Positions 49,151 to 63,830 of a stretch of 64,000 nt of DNA are shown here, in pieces; positions within the stretch are counted from its first letter, which is position 1, and each line of letters starts with the position of its first letter. The stretch is from Casuarius casuarius. Lineage: Eukaryota; Chordata; Aves; Casuariiformes; Casuariidae. A program made the position numbers and the translations under genes. The stretch is from positions 6,217,644-6,281,643 of the forward strand of contig PTFA01000020.1 in the NCBI GenBank assembly GCA_003342895.1, written 5' to 3'. The notes below the pieces were generated by a model that had not been told where the DNA came from, made no database searches, and worked only from the letters and a program-made list of their open reading frames with translations.

Positions 49151-50511
49151 GCACAACTGAAGTCAATAGAATTGGAAATGATTTTTGTTGGGTGGCATAT
49201 TTAATTCGAAAAAGAAGATGTAACAGAAATAAGTGAAGTAATGAATATCACAGAGAAAGTAATATTGGTTCCCCTTATCTTCATTTTTCATTGATTAAAA
49301 AGGAGTTTAACAAATTGAAACATCTTACACATAAAAGGAATGAGATTTGAGCAACATAATCACTAGTCTGTTACATACTGCTGCTTTGATAGTTTTGATT
49401 CACTACCAATTAATGAAGGATTAGCCTCTAGGTTTCTAACTACTATAATTATCCAATTGTTTACAAAAATTCCAGAGGCCACGTAGCCTCATTAGGATAG
49501 GAAATCAGATCATATGTCAATAAAACTAGGTGTAGGTAGGTTCCAGCTCTGTTGACATCATAGTCTATACAAATGTCATCTAAAATCCATGTGTCAGATT
49601 CCTTCTCCAAAAATATCCAAGTGTTTGTTTCTTTCCTGGGGGGAGCAGAGCAAAGACCTCTCAAAATTGTCTTTTAAAGAATGAAAAAGTCCAAATAGGC
49701 AAAAGCCAGGTGACTTGGGACTCATTTAGGGTATCAGACCCACATGTAAAGTCTCTACTTTATATCAGGGTTGGATGCAACAGCAAGCATTTGCAAGGCT
49801 ATTAACAGTGACTAAGGGTTGTCTAGACATGCTCCTGGGGACAGTTATAAAGCTGTAAAATATTGGACACAATGATATAAAATAAGACAGATGAAATTCA
49901 GAGAAGCAGCTGCAAAGGCACATAAAAGTCAACAGTATTTGCTCATAAAAAAAGACCTGCTGTCCTACTGTGTGTAAGTAATTAAATATTTTTTGGTAAA
50001 AGAGACTCATTGCTCTACATTGATGATCAGGGCACTTATTCAGATATGTGAGTTACAGATTGTAGTCCCTGCCATGATTCAAGCACAAAATTGCTCTTTC
50101 CATTTTGAGGAAACTGTCATTTGGAAACCTTCTCAGGTTAAGACTAGAAATTCTAGTAAAAAGCAGAAAAGGAAAAAGAAAATGAGAGAGAGAAAGTATC
50201 ACAACATAGCCAGTAGCTTGACAGATCAAGCCTGACATGGGGTGTGTGAACTGCAAGTGCAGTCCTCCAGTTTGAATCAGGCACCACTGGGATATTAGCT
50301 ATTAGTTGTCTACTCTCAGGTCACAGACTGCCATCAGAACTTAAGGGAAACAGTCACCAACAATAGTTTTGTCAGAATTAATAACCCTTTTTTTTTTTAA
50401 TGATTGGGATTTTCCAATAGTAACTGCCACAGAAATGTTTTGCCAAAAATCCTAGACCGGCATTAGTAATGCAGTTCTCTGTACTGGGTGCCATACTTCA
50501 CTGCCCCATTT

Positions 50512-50892
50512 GCTGAACAAATTCCCCAAGGCCTTTTCTTCTCCAGCTGAACAAGCTCTGTTCCCTCAGCCTCTCCTCACAGGGCAAAAGTGCTCCAGCC
50601 ACTGACCGTCTTGGTCGCCCTCCACTGAACTCACTCCAGTTTATCAGTATTGTTCTTGTACTGGGGGGCCCAAGACGCAGTAGTCTAGATACAGTGTCAT
50701 GAGTGCCGAGTAAAGGGAGGATCCTCACTTGCCTGGATTTACTGGCTCCACTCCTGCTAATGCAGCCCAGGATGCTGCTGGCTTTCTCCGCTGCCAGGCC
50801 TCACTGCTGGCTCACACTCATTTTGCTGTCTTTTGAGATCTCCAGGTGCTTTTCAGCAGACCTGCTCCCCAGCCAGTCAGTCCCCAGCCAGT
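50512..50892 (-). mobile_element. CR1 LINE internal fragment (end of ORF2)
   Basis: Read on the minus strand from 50892 down, the sequence follows the last part of the CR1 reverse-transcriptase ORF in order: an ATGAGTGTGAGCCAGCAGTG-like word, ATCCTGGGCTGCATTAG, a TTTACTCGGCACTCATGA-like word, CCCCCCAGTACAAGA, GTGGAGGGCGACCAAGA, and GAGGAGAGGCTGAGGGA with TTGTTCAGCTGGAGAAG. Similarity fades after the AAAAGGCC at about 50.53 kb, and the CR1 3' untranslated part with its octamer tail is missing. The copy is several tens of percent diverged and not coding. Confidence 0.85.
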
Positions 50893-53800
50893 AGTGTTGC
50901 AAATGTAATAGGATTTGAAAAGAGGAAGAAAAAGCAAAGTCTGCAGTTGTATGTATCTGTAGTTCAAATCCAATCCTCCTTTCGATGACTAACCAGAGGT
51001 AGTTCTTCACCACTTCAGTGAAGATCAAGTTTTCCCATTAAAGTTTCAGTCAGTCTCCCCTGAGATACCATTCTCATCCTTTTGTCCCCTTTCCCACTAT
51101 AAATCTTATCCAGTTGCATAAGGTCTAGAGCTGTTGCTTCAGATCAGGCTGGCTCCTCTCTCTCTCTCTTAAGTATTTTTGTATTTTTTCAAAAACTGAT
51201 ATTCAAATGAGAGCTGTAAGTGTATAGAACTTCACAACAATTCAGAAATAATAGATGCTGTCATGCTGTTGATTCAGTGGCTGTGAATTGCACATGTGCG
51301 TGGAGTCTCACCACTGAGCAGAACACCACTTTCACTGAAGAGTGTCTTTTAGGGAGTTGATTTTTAGAACTCTTAATCACTGCTGTAACCAGACACTTAG
51401 ACTTGAATATTTATTATATACATAAGGCATTAAATACTTATGGTTGATTTATAGCTTGGGTTAGGATGTTATTTTTAAATAAGCCATATAAAGGACCTTC
51501 AATTTTGTCCATTCAGACATTCATGAGGCAGACTCCAAAATCATGAAATTGACTTAAAAGCCATGCATTTAAAAAAATCCATTTGGGAACAGGGGGGGAG
51601 TGGAAATTCACTGCCTTCTTACTTTTCAGAAAACACTTGATTTGTGTTTTCAAGCTTCTTCCGGCAATCATGAAGACTAAAAGTTTTAGATTTAAAAAAG
51701 GACAGCTGAAAACCTACTGAAATGTTTTATTTTATTAACTAGCTTTCAAAAAACCTTCTATACTTTGCAAGATTTGTAATATAATCACAAACATTGGCTT
51801 ACACTATATAGTTAGATAAGTACGCACATCTAAGTAGCTGAAAATTCCAGAAAATATTGGAATATTAGCTGTAATTTACAAAAGACTGGATTGCTGAGGT
51901 TCTGTGGCATGTCTTCAAATGCTTGAGCCCACATTCCTTCCATACACTCCATACACAAAGAGACCATGCAAGCAGAGAATAGGGGAACCTGCTGCTTTTC
52001 TGGAGAATATTTGTTTTATTTCAAGCTTCATAAGGGAAAGGGCAATTTTCATATTGTACTTGTTACATTTCGCGTGTCCCTGGGAGATTTTCCTCTACTA
52101 GTTCCAAGAATGAATAATTGCAAGGAAACATTTGTGAGTTTATGAATTTGTAGAGGAAGTGAATTTACCACTTTTTAAATATGTTTAGGCAGTTTCATTT
52201 GTATTCTCCAGTTATAACAAATTGGGTATAGCCTGTCACTTTTTTTCCAGTAGTTATTGTTCCTTTCCTTTTTCTCCTAAGGGAATATGATTTCTGTAGC
52301 TGTAGATTTCTGTAGTGAAGCAGTTTTAATTCTTACATACCTGGCATTTCTAGAGAAGAAATTATATTTTTGTTAGCTATTTTACTTTCAGGAAATGTTC
52401 CATTCAGTACTGAAGTATAGATTGCAAATGGGTGAATTCCTTTTTTTTTAGGTAATACAAAATTTTGGAATTCAAAGCATTTCTAGAAGGAAGCATTTAT
52501 GAAGGAATAATGAATCAATGTATCACAACATTCTGAGAACACTAATCATTTTTTCTGCTCTTAAGAACTGCCACATTTAGGTAATCCCTATTCAAATCCA
52601 GAAGTTACCTTGTGTGACTAATGACACCATTTAAAATGTGTGCTCAAGTCTTCCAAAAAATTTAAAAAAAATCATTAATAATGAGTAATATTTACATAAA
52701 TTTCAAATTTATATTAAGTAATGCAATCTAATATCTAAAAGAGTTAGCATTTAGTCTTTAGGATTAAATTGGTCCAACTCATCTGTGTACTGCATATTTC
52801 TGAAAGATGAATACAAATGAAAAGTATAACTCCAGTGGAAGATAATTTCAATAAAAAATGAACTCAACTGGTACATATTTGTCTAGATCAAAAGTATGTT
52901 CAGGATGAAGAAGCTTGATGAATCAGTCATGCCATGGAGAAGAAAGAGCACAGCTGGTTTGGGGAAGGGAACCATGTCTCACCACCATCTCTCCCCCTCC
53001 TTTCTTGGAGCGGAGAGACTGCTCAAACAGCATTGGCCTACACAGTGGGCAAGGGACAGAAAAAGCAAAACTAGGCACTTCACAGAGTGGAGCAAGACTT
53101 GTTTCATATGAAATACAACTTTGTCAGCACCCAAGTATGTTCTTTGCATTTGCTATTGCTTAGGATTCTGAACTAACATAAATGTAAGGCTAAGATTTTC
53201 AAATGCGAGTTAGCATTTCATGGGCACCTTGAGACTAGCTTTCAGGAAATACTGATCACTTTCTGCAACTCTTATGTGCCTTCTAGTTTTTTTAAGTTAA
53301 ACCTTAAAAATATGGAACTGTTTTTGGAAATGTCCCTTATCACTTAACATCTCAAAGCACGAGCAACAAAAAATGAGTCCTTGGCTATTCTGACACTTTT
53401 TTTTAAAGTCTGGGTGATTGTAAGAAGCTTTTGCAGGTCAAACTGTGATAAGTGGGCATATATCGCAAGGAGGGGAATATTGTTTTCCTGACTAAAATAA
53501 CTATAATAATGCTTATTTCTTACTAAAGAGAGCATTACTGAAACTGTTCAGGCATGATTCTTTTCTCTTGTGAGCACACAGACTTTATCAAAACAGGACT
53601 GAAACTTTGGTTGTTACAGATGATCACATTTTTGACAAATTGCTACTGCTGTACTCCTAGCATTCCTGGCCCGGTATTTTTTTTCAAACAACTTACAAAG
53701 TGGCTTAACTTCAGAGAGGTTTTCTTAATGGAATCCATTCCACCCAGAAGGTGTTCTCTATAACAAATGGGAAACATCACTAAATTTAACCCAAAGTTTG

Positions 53801-56500
53801 AGCAATGGAAAGCCACATAGATGATGTCAGACATTACAAATATTATTTGTACTTGGTAGTTTACTTCAAGGGAAATTATGAGAATGACATAATAATGATG
53901 ACTATTTTTTATTAGTGTTTTCTCTCTGAAACTCTAGACTTATAAAGAAAAACAGCTTTTTAAAGGCTGTACCTGTTATCCTCTTCTGACACTCTTCATG
54001 CTTTTATTCCTTATTTGTAAAAGATATTAATATGTAAAAATGCCATAGATACTATCAGATCTTGTTCCACTCATTTCACATGTCAAATATTTTTGGTCCC
54101 AAAATATTATATTATTTAATGCTCATAAAAGACAGGAAATGATCACATCTTCTTTTAAATTAATTGCTGCTTGGATTGGCCTATGAACCTATAAACTCTG
54201 CTGGAACAGTTGTAGCCAAATTTCTTTATAACAATTTCTTACTATGGAAATGAATTATGCTCATGAAGGGGTGCTCACCAGCCCAGGAACTAGTGATATG
54301 TTTCTTCAGTCAGCAGAGGCATATCATCTGCCATAGCTCTAGAAACCCCCAAAATCTGCAGAACCAGTGTAGCTTTATTTTACAGCAAGAACACAGTAAT
54401 CCAGGGTTGCACAAATGTTTTTTGACAAGGTCTGTTGGGTAATTTTGCTGAGGACCACTGACCAAGAAGTACTGTCACAGCTCCAGCTCTGAAGGGCCAC
54501 TCAGGCATTGCTTGTTATCTTCACAGCTGGGGATGGCAGTAGCCAAAGAGACCATAGAATAGTGAGTATCTCCCACAGCAAGGTAAGAAACATCATTTGT
54601 CCAGGTCCAAACAAAGGGAATCCCTACAGCAATACTGTGAGTGTCAGCAGGGGCTAGATGTGATGATTCAAGTCAGAACAGACCCCATAAACTAAAGTCT
54701 GGTGGGCGGCACAGCAGCTCAAAGGCTGTCTTTTGTAGAGAATTCCCCTCCCTATTTTTATGAACTTCCCAGCACTGGGCTGCCTTCTTTGGTTCTTTGC
54801 TGAGGACAAGATTAGGCCATCATATCAGCTAGAGTCAAATCTCCATAACAGGATCTGTCAAAGTCTTTGTCTCATGACCATATTAGTGTATTTCTCCAAA
54901 TGCTAATGTCCCATCAGCAATATGTTTGTACTTAAAGGCGATGGAATTATCAAAACGATTTTGCTTGAGCATGTTCTTAAATGTTTCATGTACTGGAACC
55001 TCTGTTTATCTAAGAAAACTCAATACTGTACTCTAATGGAGTCTTCACAGGAATGCATTACCTTGATATGCGAAAACCAGGGAGGGATTATATATATATA
55101 ATCACTGACAACTCTGTGTTTAGAGCTCTAACTACTGGAGTGAAATGATGAATTTGCAGTCTCAACTTCCACTTAAATATACATAAGTGTATGATGAGCC
55201 TTAGTAAGCAAAGGCAAGGTTGAAACTGTGACTCCTGTGGCTGAGATCAAACATTACTGTTAAAGCAGCTGCAGTGGTTTGAGAAGTTACCGCCTCTCAG
55301 TGTTCTTTATCATTCCCCTGCTCCGGCTTGCTTGATTTGCATATTCTAAGGCTTAAATAGATGTGTAAGTGCTCCCAATCCATTTCCGTGCAAAGTGAAT
55401 AAAGTCCAGCAAATAACAAAGGGGTGGTACTTTCATATCATGCTATGGATTTTTGCCTCAAGAGAATCTGACAATATTTTGGGTAAATGATAAGTATATG
55501 AGTTCACAGACATCCCGAAGTCTAGATAGTATCAATGACATCGTTCATCTCAACACTGACAGAAAGATAGTTCTGAGACTGATTTGCAGAGCTCTTCTAA
55601 ACAGAGTTACACCACCATATAGTGGGCCTATGTGGCAAAGAATGCTGCCCTAATGAACCACACTTGTAAATAGCTTTCAGGATAAAAATGAACACATTAT
55701 CCATAACAGATAATAAATGGCTAATCGTTATATCACACATATCACATCAATTAATGCAGAAACGCCTATTAAACCTCTTTTATATAGATGACATACTAGA
55801 GCATTCTGTTTTATCAAGGATTCAAAGGGATTAGACTGTAATTTGTTATTTTAGTATACCATACCTTTAAATTGTTGACATATAAGCTGTATAAATAGAA
55901 ATACTATAAATCTCTTTAAAAAAATGTACCATAAATTTTTTATGTATGACCTTTAAGTAACAGCAGTCTGTTGCATAACTCTGCAGGGGAAGTCACATGG
56001 TGGAAACCTCATATTTCCTTAAATTTATGGTTGTTTCTTGGTGGTCTGAAAGACTTTTTTTTTTTTTTTAAGTTCCCTTTCAAAGTCATAATCTTAGTAA
56101 ATTGTTTAATGTTTGGTCTAATGCAGGTCAGTGTAAGTTCTTATTTAGATTTATAATAGGAAATATATAATGTCAGATACAATGAAGCCTGGCTAATAAA
56201 GTCAGGGATACCAGTGTGAAGTTTCACTATAATGATGTGAAGATAATGTCTTTAGCTGCATAACCACCACATTAGCTACAGACCATAAAGAAATATTTAT
56301 GAAATCTCAAGGTCAGATTCATTAAAAGAAAAGTCTTAATTTTTCCCAGTCACACTTTTTTTTTTTAATAGGAAGCATTTTTGATTGTTAAAATCCCTCA
56401 TCGCCATTGTATCAGATCTCATTTACTGACACCAAAGGATGTATAAAGTCTAAAAAGGAGAGAATCAGCTGCCACATGTTATCCCGCTTTAGCACTAGAA

Positions 56501-56555
56501 AAGTCAGTGGAGGTTGTGCACATGCTTAAGTACTTTCTGAATTAGGGCCTTATCA
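56501..56555. repeat. Copy of dispersed ATGCTTAAGT..GGGCCTTA motif
   Basis: AAGTCAGTGGAGGTTGTGCA and CATGCTTAAGTACTTTCTGA followed by ATTAGGGCCTTA resemble the amniote-wide pattern of AGTCAGTGGGA, CACATGCTTAAGTGCTTTGCTGAAT and GGGCC. It is probably part of the same or a related old repeat as the copies at 33.7 and 35.8 kb. Confidence 0.4.
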
Positions 56556-59500
56556 AACAAGATTTTATATTCAGGTAATGATCATTTTCATTACTTGGAG
56601 GAAATCTGACTCTTTCCTACACCAAAGGAGTTTAGTTTATATTCAGAACAGTGTTATCAGCATCAATGGAAAAAGTCTGCTTCAAGTTAAAATATGCAAG
56701 TGAATATAAGCTGCGTGAAAAACAAGAAGAAATTATTACGGGTTTTCCAACTCCATCAAAATCCTTATGATCCAAAACAGTAATTTACAATGCTTGGCAG
56801 AATAAAAGTTATACCCCACTCAGAAATGTCAATATTTAAAATACATGGTACAACCATAATTTAACAAGATCTTTAAAAAACACAGGCACATACATGAAAT
56901 GCACATTTTTCAAAACTTTTCCCAACATTGGAGATGAACATCCTATGCATAACAATATTAACTATACAATAAATGTAAACTGTTCTTTTAGGTAGTTGCA
57001 ACACCATCTATCTAAGTCTTAGGATATGCAAATCTAGCATGTGTGCACTGTTTGTGTCCACTCATTTTCTTCTTTTGAGACTACGAAAAAGAATTAAATT
57101 TGATTAGAATTTAAACTACAGGAACAAGCAACTTTGTGTTCACCTAAATGCTGGATCCATGTTTATGTTTATATGTGTGACTATATGCATAACACATAAG
57201 CATAAACAAGTTGGAAAATTCGAGCCTTGCACAGTCATAAATTCTCACCTGGAAGTGAAATGTGCACGTTCTGTAGTGGATGCAGATGAACACAATGTTT
57301 CATGCACAGCCTAGCAAAATACAGATCAATATTATTCAGCTCTATAATGAGGCTGAAAGAGGTGCAGATAATTCATTTCCAAAGAACAAGGAATTGATTT
57401 AATAAGAAATGGTCATGATAGAAGTAATACCATCAATTCATATATTCATAGCCTACAAGTTAGCAAGCACAGAACTCAATCCTGATGATGTGCTGGAATT
57501 TGCAATAGTAATGGGCTATTTTCAAGCTGCTATTCATACCTCTAGTTTGCCTTCTTTTTCAGATAGCCCATGCCAACCTGAATTTAATCCATCGGTCAAA
57601 GATATGCAATGGCATACCATTATGCCATCAGTGAGTTAATAATGTTTTATTTCATAGACTTTGATCATCCTGTTCAAAGATCTCAGGTGCTATGCAGGTT
57701 AAATACATACTAAGAAAGGATGGAGAGTAAAAGAATCAAAGTGGCCACTTTAATTTTCCATTTCTTTTTGGATTGTGCCTTCCAGATAAGCACTAAAACA
57801 ATGAATACAGCTTAAATAAATGTCTTCACCAGTGTTTAGCTGTGATAAGAGTACGCCTGTTCAGGTGTGGCAAAAGTGCTGAAAAATACAGGAAGATCAA
57901 GATAGAATAAGAGTTTACCATCATCAAATGAGCATTGTTCAGTTAAGGAACAGGTTATCTATATAATGAATGGCCTTGAACCTGGAACAGGGTTAATCCA
58001 GGATTTTGACAGACTTGCAAGACTGGCGAACCTTTTATCTTCTCAGTAGCTTTCTTAAAAAGAGCATTTAGAGACTGAACATAAAGAGAAAGGACAATTA
58101 TACCAAAGGCTACTCTTGAGAAGAAGTCAAATGAGCACCAAAAAGAGAGTCTGGAACTTTTCCCTGTCTGTGCAAGGCATTCATCAGCCTCACAAATAAC
58201 TGAAAAATCAGCACTGCTGGGGCTTTCACAATTAGATGAGGGTGTCAAGGGAGAGGCAAAAATCCATCCCGCAGGCAGCGAATCTCAGGAACCTCAGAAT
58301 GCTGGCAATGGCTTCGTTAGAAACCAGAGAGCCTTCCTATGCCAGGAACAGACACTAAAAACTCAGACAGTTAATGCAAGAACAGGATAGAAAGGAGTGA
58401 GAATATTCTGAGATTTTGAAAACATACTCTCACCAACTGTGGACTGAGAGGTTCTCAGGATGGGCCAAATGAAATATTCCATTTCAGTGCTGACATTCTT
58501 TTAACTAAAACAATTTTTTAAACTGAAAACAACCCACTGAAATATCCAAATAACCCAAATTCCTAATTTTACAAATACTAGAAGTGGACGTTTCAACAAT
58601 TTCAAAACTTTTTTTTTTCAAAAATACATGTGTCACAAGCAAACCCTCCTTTCTATCAGGGAAAGCTGTGGCTTAGACAAATCAGCATTTTCAAATACAG
58701 TCTTTATTCGGATAGCTCCTGGTCAGTTCTCGTGAAGACATTTTGCATACTAATTTACTGGTTATCTTAGGAAAAATGAATTCTGAAGTTCTAAGTCTGC
58801 AGCAGCTATTGACGCACACAAACATATTCCTCTAATTATTCCATATGCATGCAATGCCTCACCCTATTTCATTTTTATAACTTTGCATGCTCAACGCATT
58901 CCTTCTCTGCAATGTCCAAAACTATCTTTGCATTCTCAACAAGAAACATATTTCTCATTCACACATCTTGGGCCAAACCCAGATGGTATTAGTTTCCTAC
59001 AAGGGTATTTCCTGTATGTCTGAATTGTCAACACGGCTGTGGATTGCCATCATTCTCCTCTTATATACAGATTCTAGTCATGAAGAGCAAACCGTATATC
59101 CTCTACCACCCCGTTTTTTCCATTTGGCACATTTCATGAAAATATTCATGTCTGTCTTCAAATTATTAATATTTTTTCACAATTTTAGGTGAGAGGTTAA
59201 GACAAGATCTATATAAGCAATCCACAAAATGCTTGGGTATTTTAGCTTCCTCTTTTGTTCACAAAATGTTCATGCAAAAATCTAGATTTGTCTGGATTTA
59301 TTTATTCCTTGTGTTCATATAGCTGCCAAATTATGTATATTTTTAAGACTTTCTGAAAGAACTCAAATTTTTGGATTACTTGGGTGAGTATTTGAAATCT
59401 GAGCTGTTGCTTAACTGCAACTGTTTGGGCAAATCACACGATGTTCCTTCTGCCCTTGAACTGGCTGAACAGCTCAGCAGGCACCCTTAAAGGTGCCCCT

Positions 59501-62478
59501 GGCATCTGCAGAGTGACACTGTGAAGAATAAGCAAACAATATCAGAGCTTTTTCCTTCTCAGCTCCCATGCAGGGTCTTTTTTTTTTTTCAGAAGTATGA
59601 AGATGCTGTAATGTAAAAATATTTTTGACCTAGGTACCAGATGTGATGTGATGTGCACGTACAGTTTTTGTTGCAAATGATGCAATAATAGCATTTTCTG
59701 GCTTTTCCAGCTGCCTTTGTGTCAGGGCTCCAACAAGTACAGGGCTTATGTTTCAAGCAGTCTGATTTCAGGTAACACATACTCTTCCAATGCTAGTTCT
59801 CACATGCTGGACTCCTGAATTTTTTTTCTTTTTGCATTTGTGCCAATAATATGAGATTGATTACTGTTTTTGACAATTGAACAGACAAAGAACAGGTATA
59901 AACAATTTTAAAATTGGAGTAAATAGACCTAACAGTTGCCTCGCCTTCTTACAGTAGATCTGTTGTATTTGTTATGGTAAAACGTTGAAAAATACTTACA
60001 GAGCTTCTAAGAGTACCAGTTCTGGGTTTGCTGTGTTTAGCATAATCATTTATTAAAAAAACAGTAACACATGCAACCAGCATTTGCTTTGGAGATATGA
60101 CACAGCATTATCAAAACTATGCTGAATGCTGATGCTAAATATAAGTCGAAATACACCTCTCCATGCATCTGGATGTCAGCAGTCCGAAAGTTCTTTGGAT
60201 ATTAGGGAACTGAATAACATTTGGTTTATCTCTAGAATTTGCACACGCATTCTTTGGCAAATGAAAAACGGTGACGGGTTTCCCTCTTTCTGTGCCTTCA
60301 GGCAAGGCTCAGACTCTACGTAGTGGCTCTGTCTTAAGGAGAGAATCCCAGACAAGGTCATAGGTAGAATATAAGCATCAGCTACAGCTAAGCTTTCATA
60401 TGCTCCCTGTCTCTATCATGTGTTTTTAAGTCATCTGAACTTGTATCTTTCAAATTATCTCCCACTTCCCCACCAAAAACCATTCAGATAATAAGACTTT
60501 CCAGTTTCTAAAAATAAGAAGGAAAGCCAATTTTAAACAGCTTGTGGAAAACATTTTACAAGCTTTGTTAAATAGCTTCAAAGCCTTAATGACTAAAGGT
60601 AGAAACTTGCTAAAGAAAGAAACTTCAGTGAGGAGGAATGCCTTTGTGTTTTACAGTGAAGATTAGTATCTGTTTGACAAGCCACTGAAATCACTTCCCT
60701 TAAAACACTGTGTTTTAACAGTGACAGAGCCAGGCTCATAAGGTCCACAGTTTAATCAAGGTTATGTTGCAGATACAAATGATTACCGTAGCAATGCACT
60801 GGGGAAAAAACACAAACGGTGCGGACTGAATGAAGGGGCTCTAGCCCTTTATTTCACTCTGGCAAAAGGTGCCTTGATTAAGGTGTGCCTTTCTGTGGCA
60901 ACTGTTTCAAGATGCAGAGTGCTGGCCATATTCCTGTATCACTTGTTGGTCAAGCTTCAATGCCCGTGAGCGTGCGGACAATAGTAAAGACAGGGGAACC
61001 CATCTAAGTGGAAATCTTTCACTTTTTCCTCCAAGTTGGATTGGGTTGCTCAGAAACTTCTCACTCCTCTGCTCAATATTTAAATACATGTCCCACGTGA
61101 ATGTAACACTCCCCTTGCAACCAGAAAGGCAAGTACTTGCTTTCAGAGGCAACGGTTCCCTACCAAGAGCCGAAGGAGAAAGGCAGACTGTTTGCAAGAC
61201 AGAGTGATGCCATCAGGGCATCTTTCCATTTGCATCTCTCTTTTTGAAACTAGCTATTTTTTAATGCCTACAATTAGACAGATCAACATTTCTGGTTTTA
61301 ATTTAATGCAGAGAGTATGATAATTACTGTTATTCTGTTCTGAATTATATCCCTAAATTTCCATATAAAGTGGTTACGGTAAAAAGGCATGAATTTGTTT
61401 TCAATTATCGGAGTATAGAATTTGTTGTAGGTTGGTTCATTTTACATAAGCACTGTCAAATTTGCTATGTGTCACCATACATCCTCTTTTTTGTCCCTCT
61501 CTCAGCACAAGAAAGTCCTACAGTTCATTTTAAAGTTTTATAGATTTTTTATGGACATTCATGAAAAGTCTCACTTTAGTAGTCTAGGGAGATCTTTGCA
61601 CCATAGCAAATTTTTTTTTCATAGCATATTTTTTATCTTTAAGTAATGATAAAAGCAGCAGTGTTTTGCTGGAATGCCATGCCATTTAAAGCAACTTATA
61701 TATTGAATTATAATCCTTAACAAACTCTTCTGACAACTCTCTGCTGTTAGATACTGTTTTAAAGAAACAGAAAGATTTTATGAAATATGCTATTGAGAAA
61801 TAAAGATATGTTTTAGATACATAGCCAAGGAATGAGAGAATGAGAAAACCAAAGTAGACAATCTGAGAGGACCATAGGCAAATTAGAGCATTCACAGAAC
61901 TGTAAATCACTAAATTAGATTAATTTGTATTATTTGTGTCTCTACATAAAAACAATGTTAGATAGCATTAAAATAGGGTCCAATGAAAAAATGGAATCAC
62001 TCTTTTTTGACCAATATAAATAAGAGGTAAAGTCACAGCTTGGGTGAATGAAAAAGGGTTTATTAGTCTCCTGTTAACAGGCCATGTATTTGTGAATGTT
62101 AATGTAATGTAGCCTGTTCTCCCTTGGGCATCAGCTGAGCCAATTTTATTGGACTACCCACTGAAACAGAGTATTAAAATTTGCCTTTATCACAGAAGTG
62201 GCATGGAAAGGTGGGTAAGGCCTAAAAGCTCCCGAAAGAAGGAGAACAAACACAAAGGTCATCATGCCTATTCTCCCTATTAATGAGGGATTTTCATGGT
62301 CAGTAAATTTCTTAACACTTACTGCATTCTCCTTCACTTGAAGGAAGCTTTATCACTTTCCTAGAAAGATATTTCTACAACACAATAGACCTAAAACCAA
62401 CGCAGCTGGAAGGCTGTCAGGAGAAGAGTCTATGGTGGAAGAATAGTGAAGAGGAAAAGTATATGAGAGCAGAGAAGC

Positions 62479-62513
62479 CAAATAAACAAACAAACAAACA
62501 AACAAATAAATAA
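62479..62513. repeat. (AAAC)n microsatellite
   Basis: About six perfect AAAC tetranucleotides flanked by AAAT units. The run is likely length-variable among individuals. The Val-Cys-Leu-Phe repeats in minus-strand frames here are produced by it. Confidence 0.9.
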
Positions 62514-63751
62514 TGGCCAGCAAGTGGAGGAGAGCCAAGGAAATAAGAAGGAATATACTTATTTTTGCCTTCCCTTAGTGGCCTCCGCTGGTGAACCACT
62601 CACTGAATTGCTGGTGGAATGTAAAGCTTCCTAGAAAATAAATCCAGCTGGGGACAGAGGTGGAATCACCACCTGTGTTCCCAGAGGATAAATCCTGCTT
62701 ACAGCTCAAGAGGCCTCTGTGGTGTAGGAAAGTGTGTAATTCACACCTTCTTGAGCCAGCTTTACTGAATGCAATAATCATCTGGTCTTTATTTGAATCT
62801 CCCTCTTCCGGGACTGATTTCCACTGTCTTCTGTTATTCCAATTCTCCTAAAGTAGTACAGTACATAAAGTTTCTCAGTCCAGATGCAGACCTCACATGG
62901 GCTCATGGCCACCTCCTTGCAAGCACACTCACAGTCATATATCAGACTGCCCAAAACCTCTCAATTATTGGCTGGCTCTTGGCAGTCCCAAAGCTTTCAG
63001 CTGCTTCTAACCAATAATTGGGAGAGTTGTCAAAGCAGGATTCATGTCGTATTCGACGAGTGTGAAGGAGGCAAGCTGTGGGTTTGTGTTGGGTTGGTAT
63101 CTGCATTTATAAGTTTCATATACTTTCTTTAGGAGGACGGGAAGAAAGAATTGTATTATCAGGGGACGAGGATTGTCATTTGGATTAAACTAAAGACTTG
63201 CCCAGCAGAACAGCAAAATCTGGAGTTGAGGAATTAAAAAATGAGTACAGAGGACTAGGACTAGAAGTGAAAGGTCCTGCATTTAGTTACTGGTATCTTC
63301 AATGGACTATGAAGGTAAGGAAAACAAAGAACAAATTCTAAAGTGATCAAGGCCATGTGAAAATTTTGTATTTGCCGCAACTGAAGTAAGAAGAAAAACA
63401 GAATTAATTTTTAAGTTTTAGTGCTATTTTTAGATCTTGAAGCATTTTATTATACTTGTTCAAGCTATAGCCCCTCCAAACTTCTTCTTTTACTGGAAAA
63501 CCAATATATCCATAAGCATAATTCCAGTAAATATGTACTCTGACTTTTCTACACTTGCAGGAAAGCCCCACTCAAAATCCATGCAGAACTGTTCTTATGA
63601 ATTATCTTTGTAATGCCTTTTAATAGGTCTCACTTTTGGATCCACTGGTCACTAAAGGATTGAGACTTCAATACTTTATTGGAGAGTAAAAATTTCACTG
63701 CAGGCATCAGAGCAGACAACTTCATTTTTGTGAAAGATGCATTTTGGCCAT

Positions 63752-63830
63752 CAATGACTTTCAGCCAAATCCTGCCCCGCACATAACTGAACAAACAACA
63801 CCTCTAACTTCAGTAGGATTTGTGCTTAAA
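63752..63830. repeat. Copy of dispersed CAGCCAAATCCTGCC..CAGTAGGATT motif
   Basis: CAATGACTTTCAGCCAAATC and CTGCCCC, then ACTTCAGTAGGATTTGTGC, resemble the amniote-wide CAAATCCTGCC and ACTTCAGTGGGATTTG words. The family assignment is uncertain, and it is grouped with similar copies in this intron. Confidence 0.4.

Noticed and set aside
50960..50975. GTTCAAATCC, resembling a tRNA B box
   Set aside because: No A box at the right distance and no cloverleaf-forming arms nearby.
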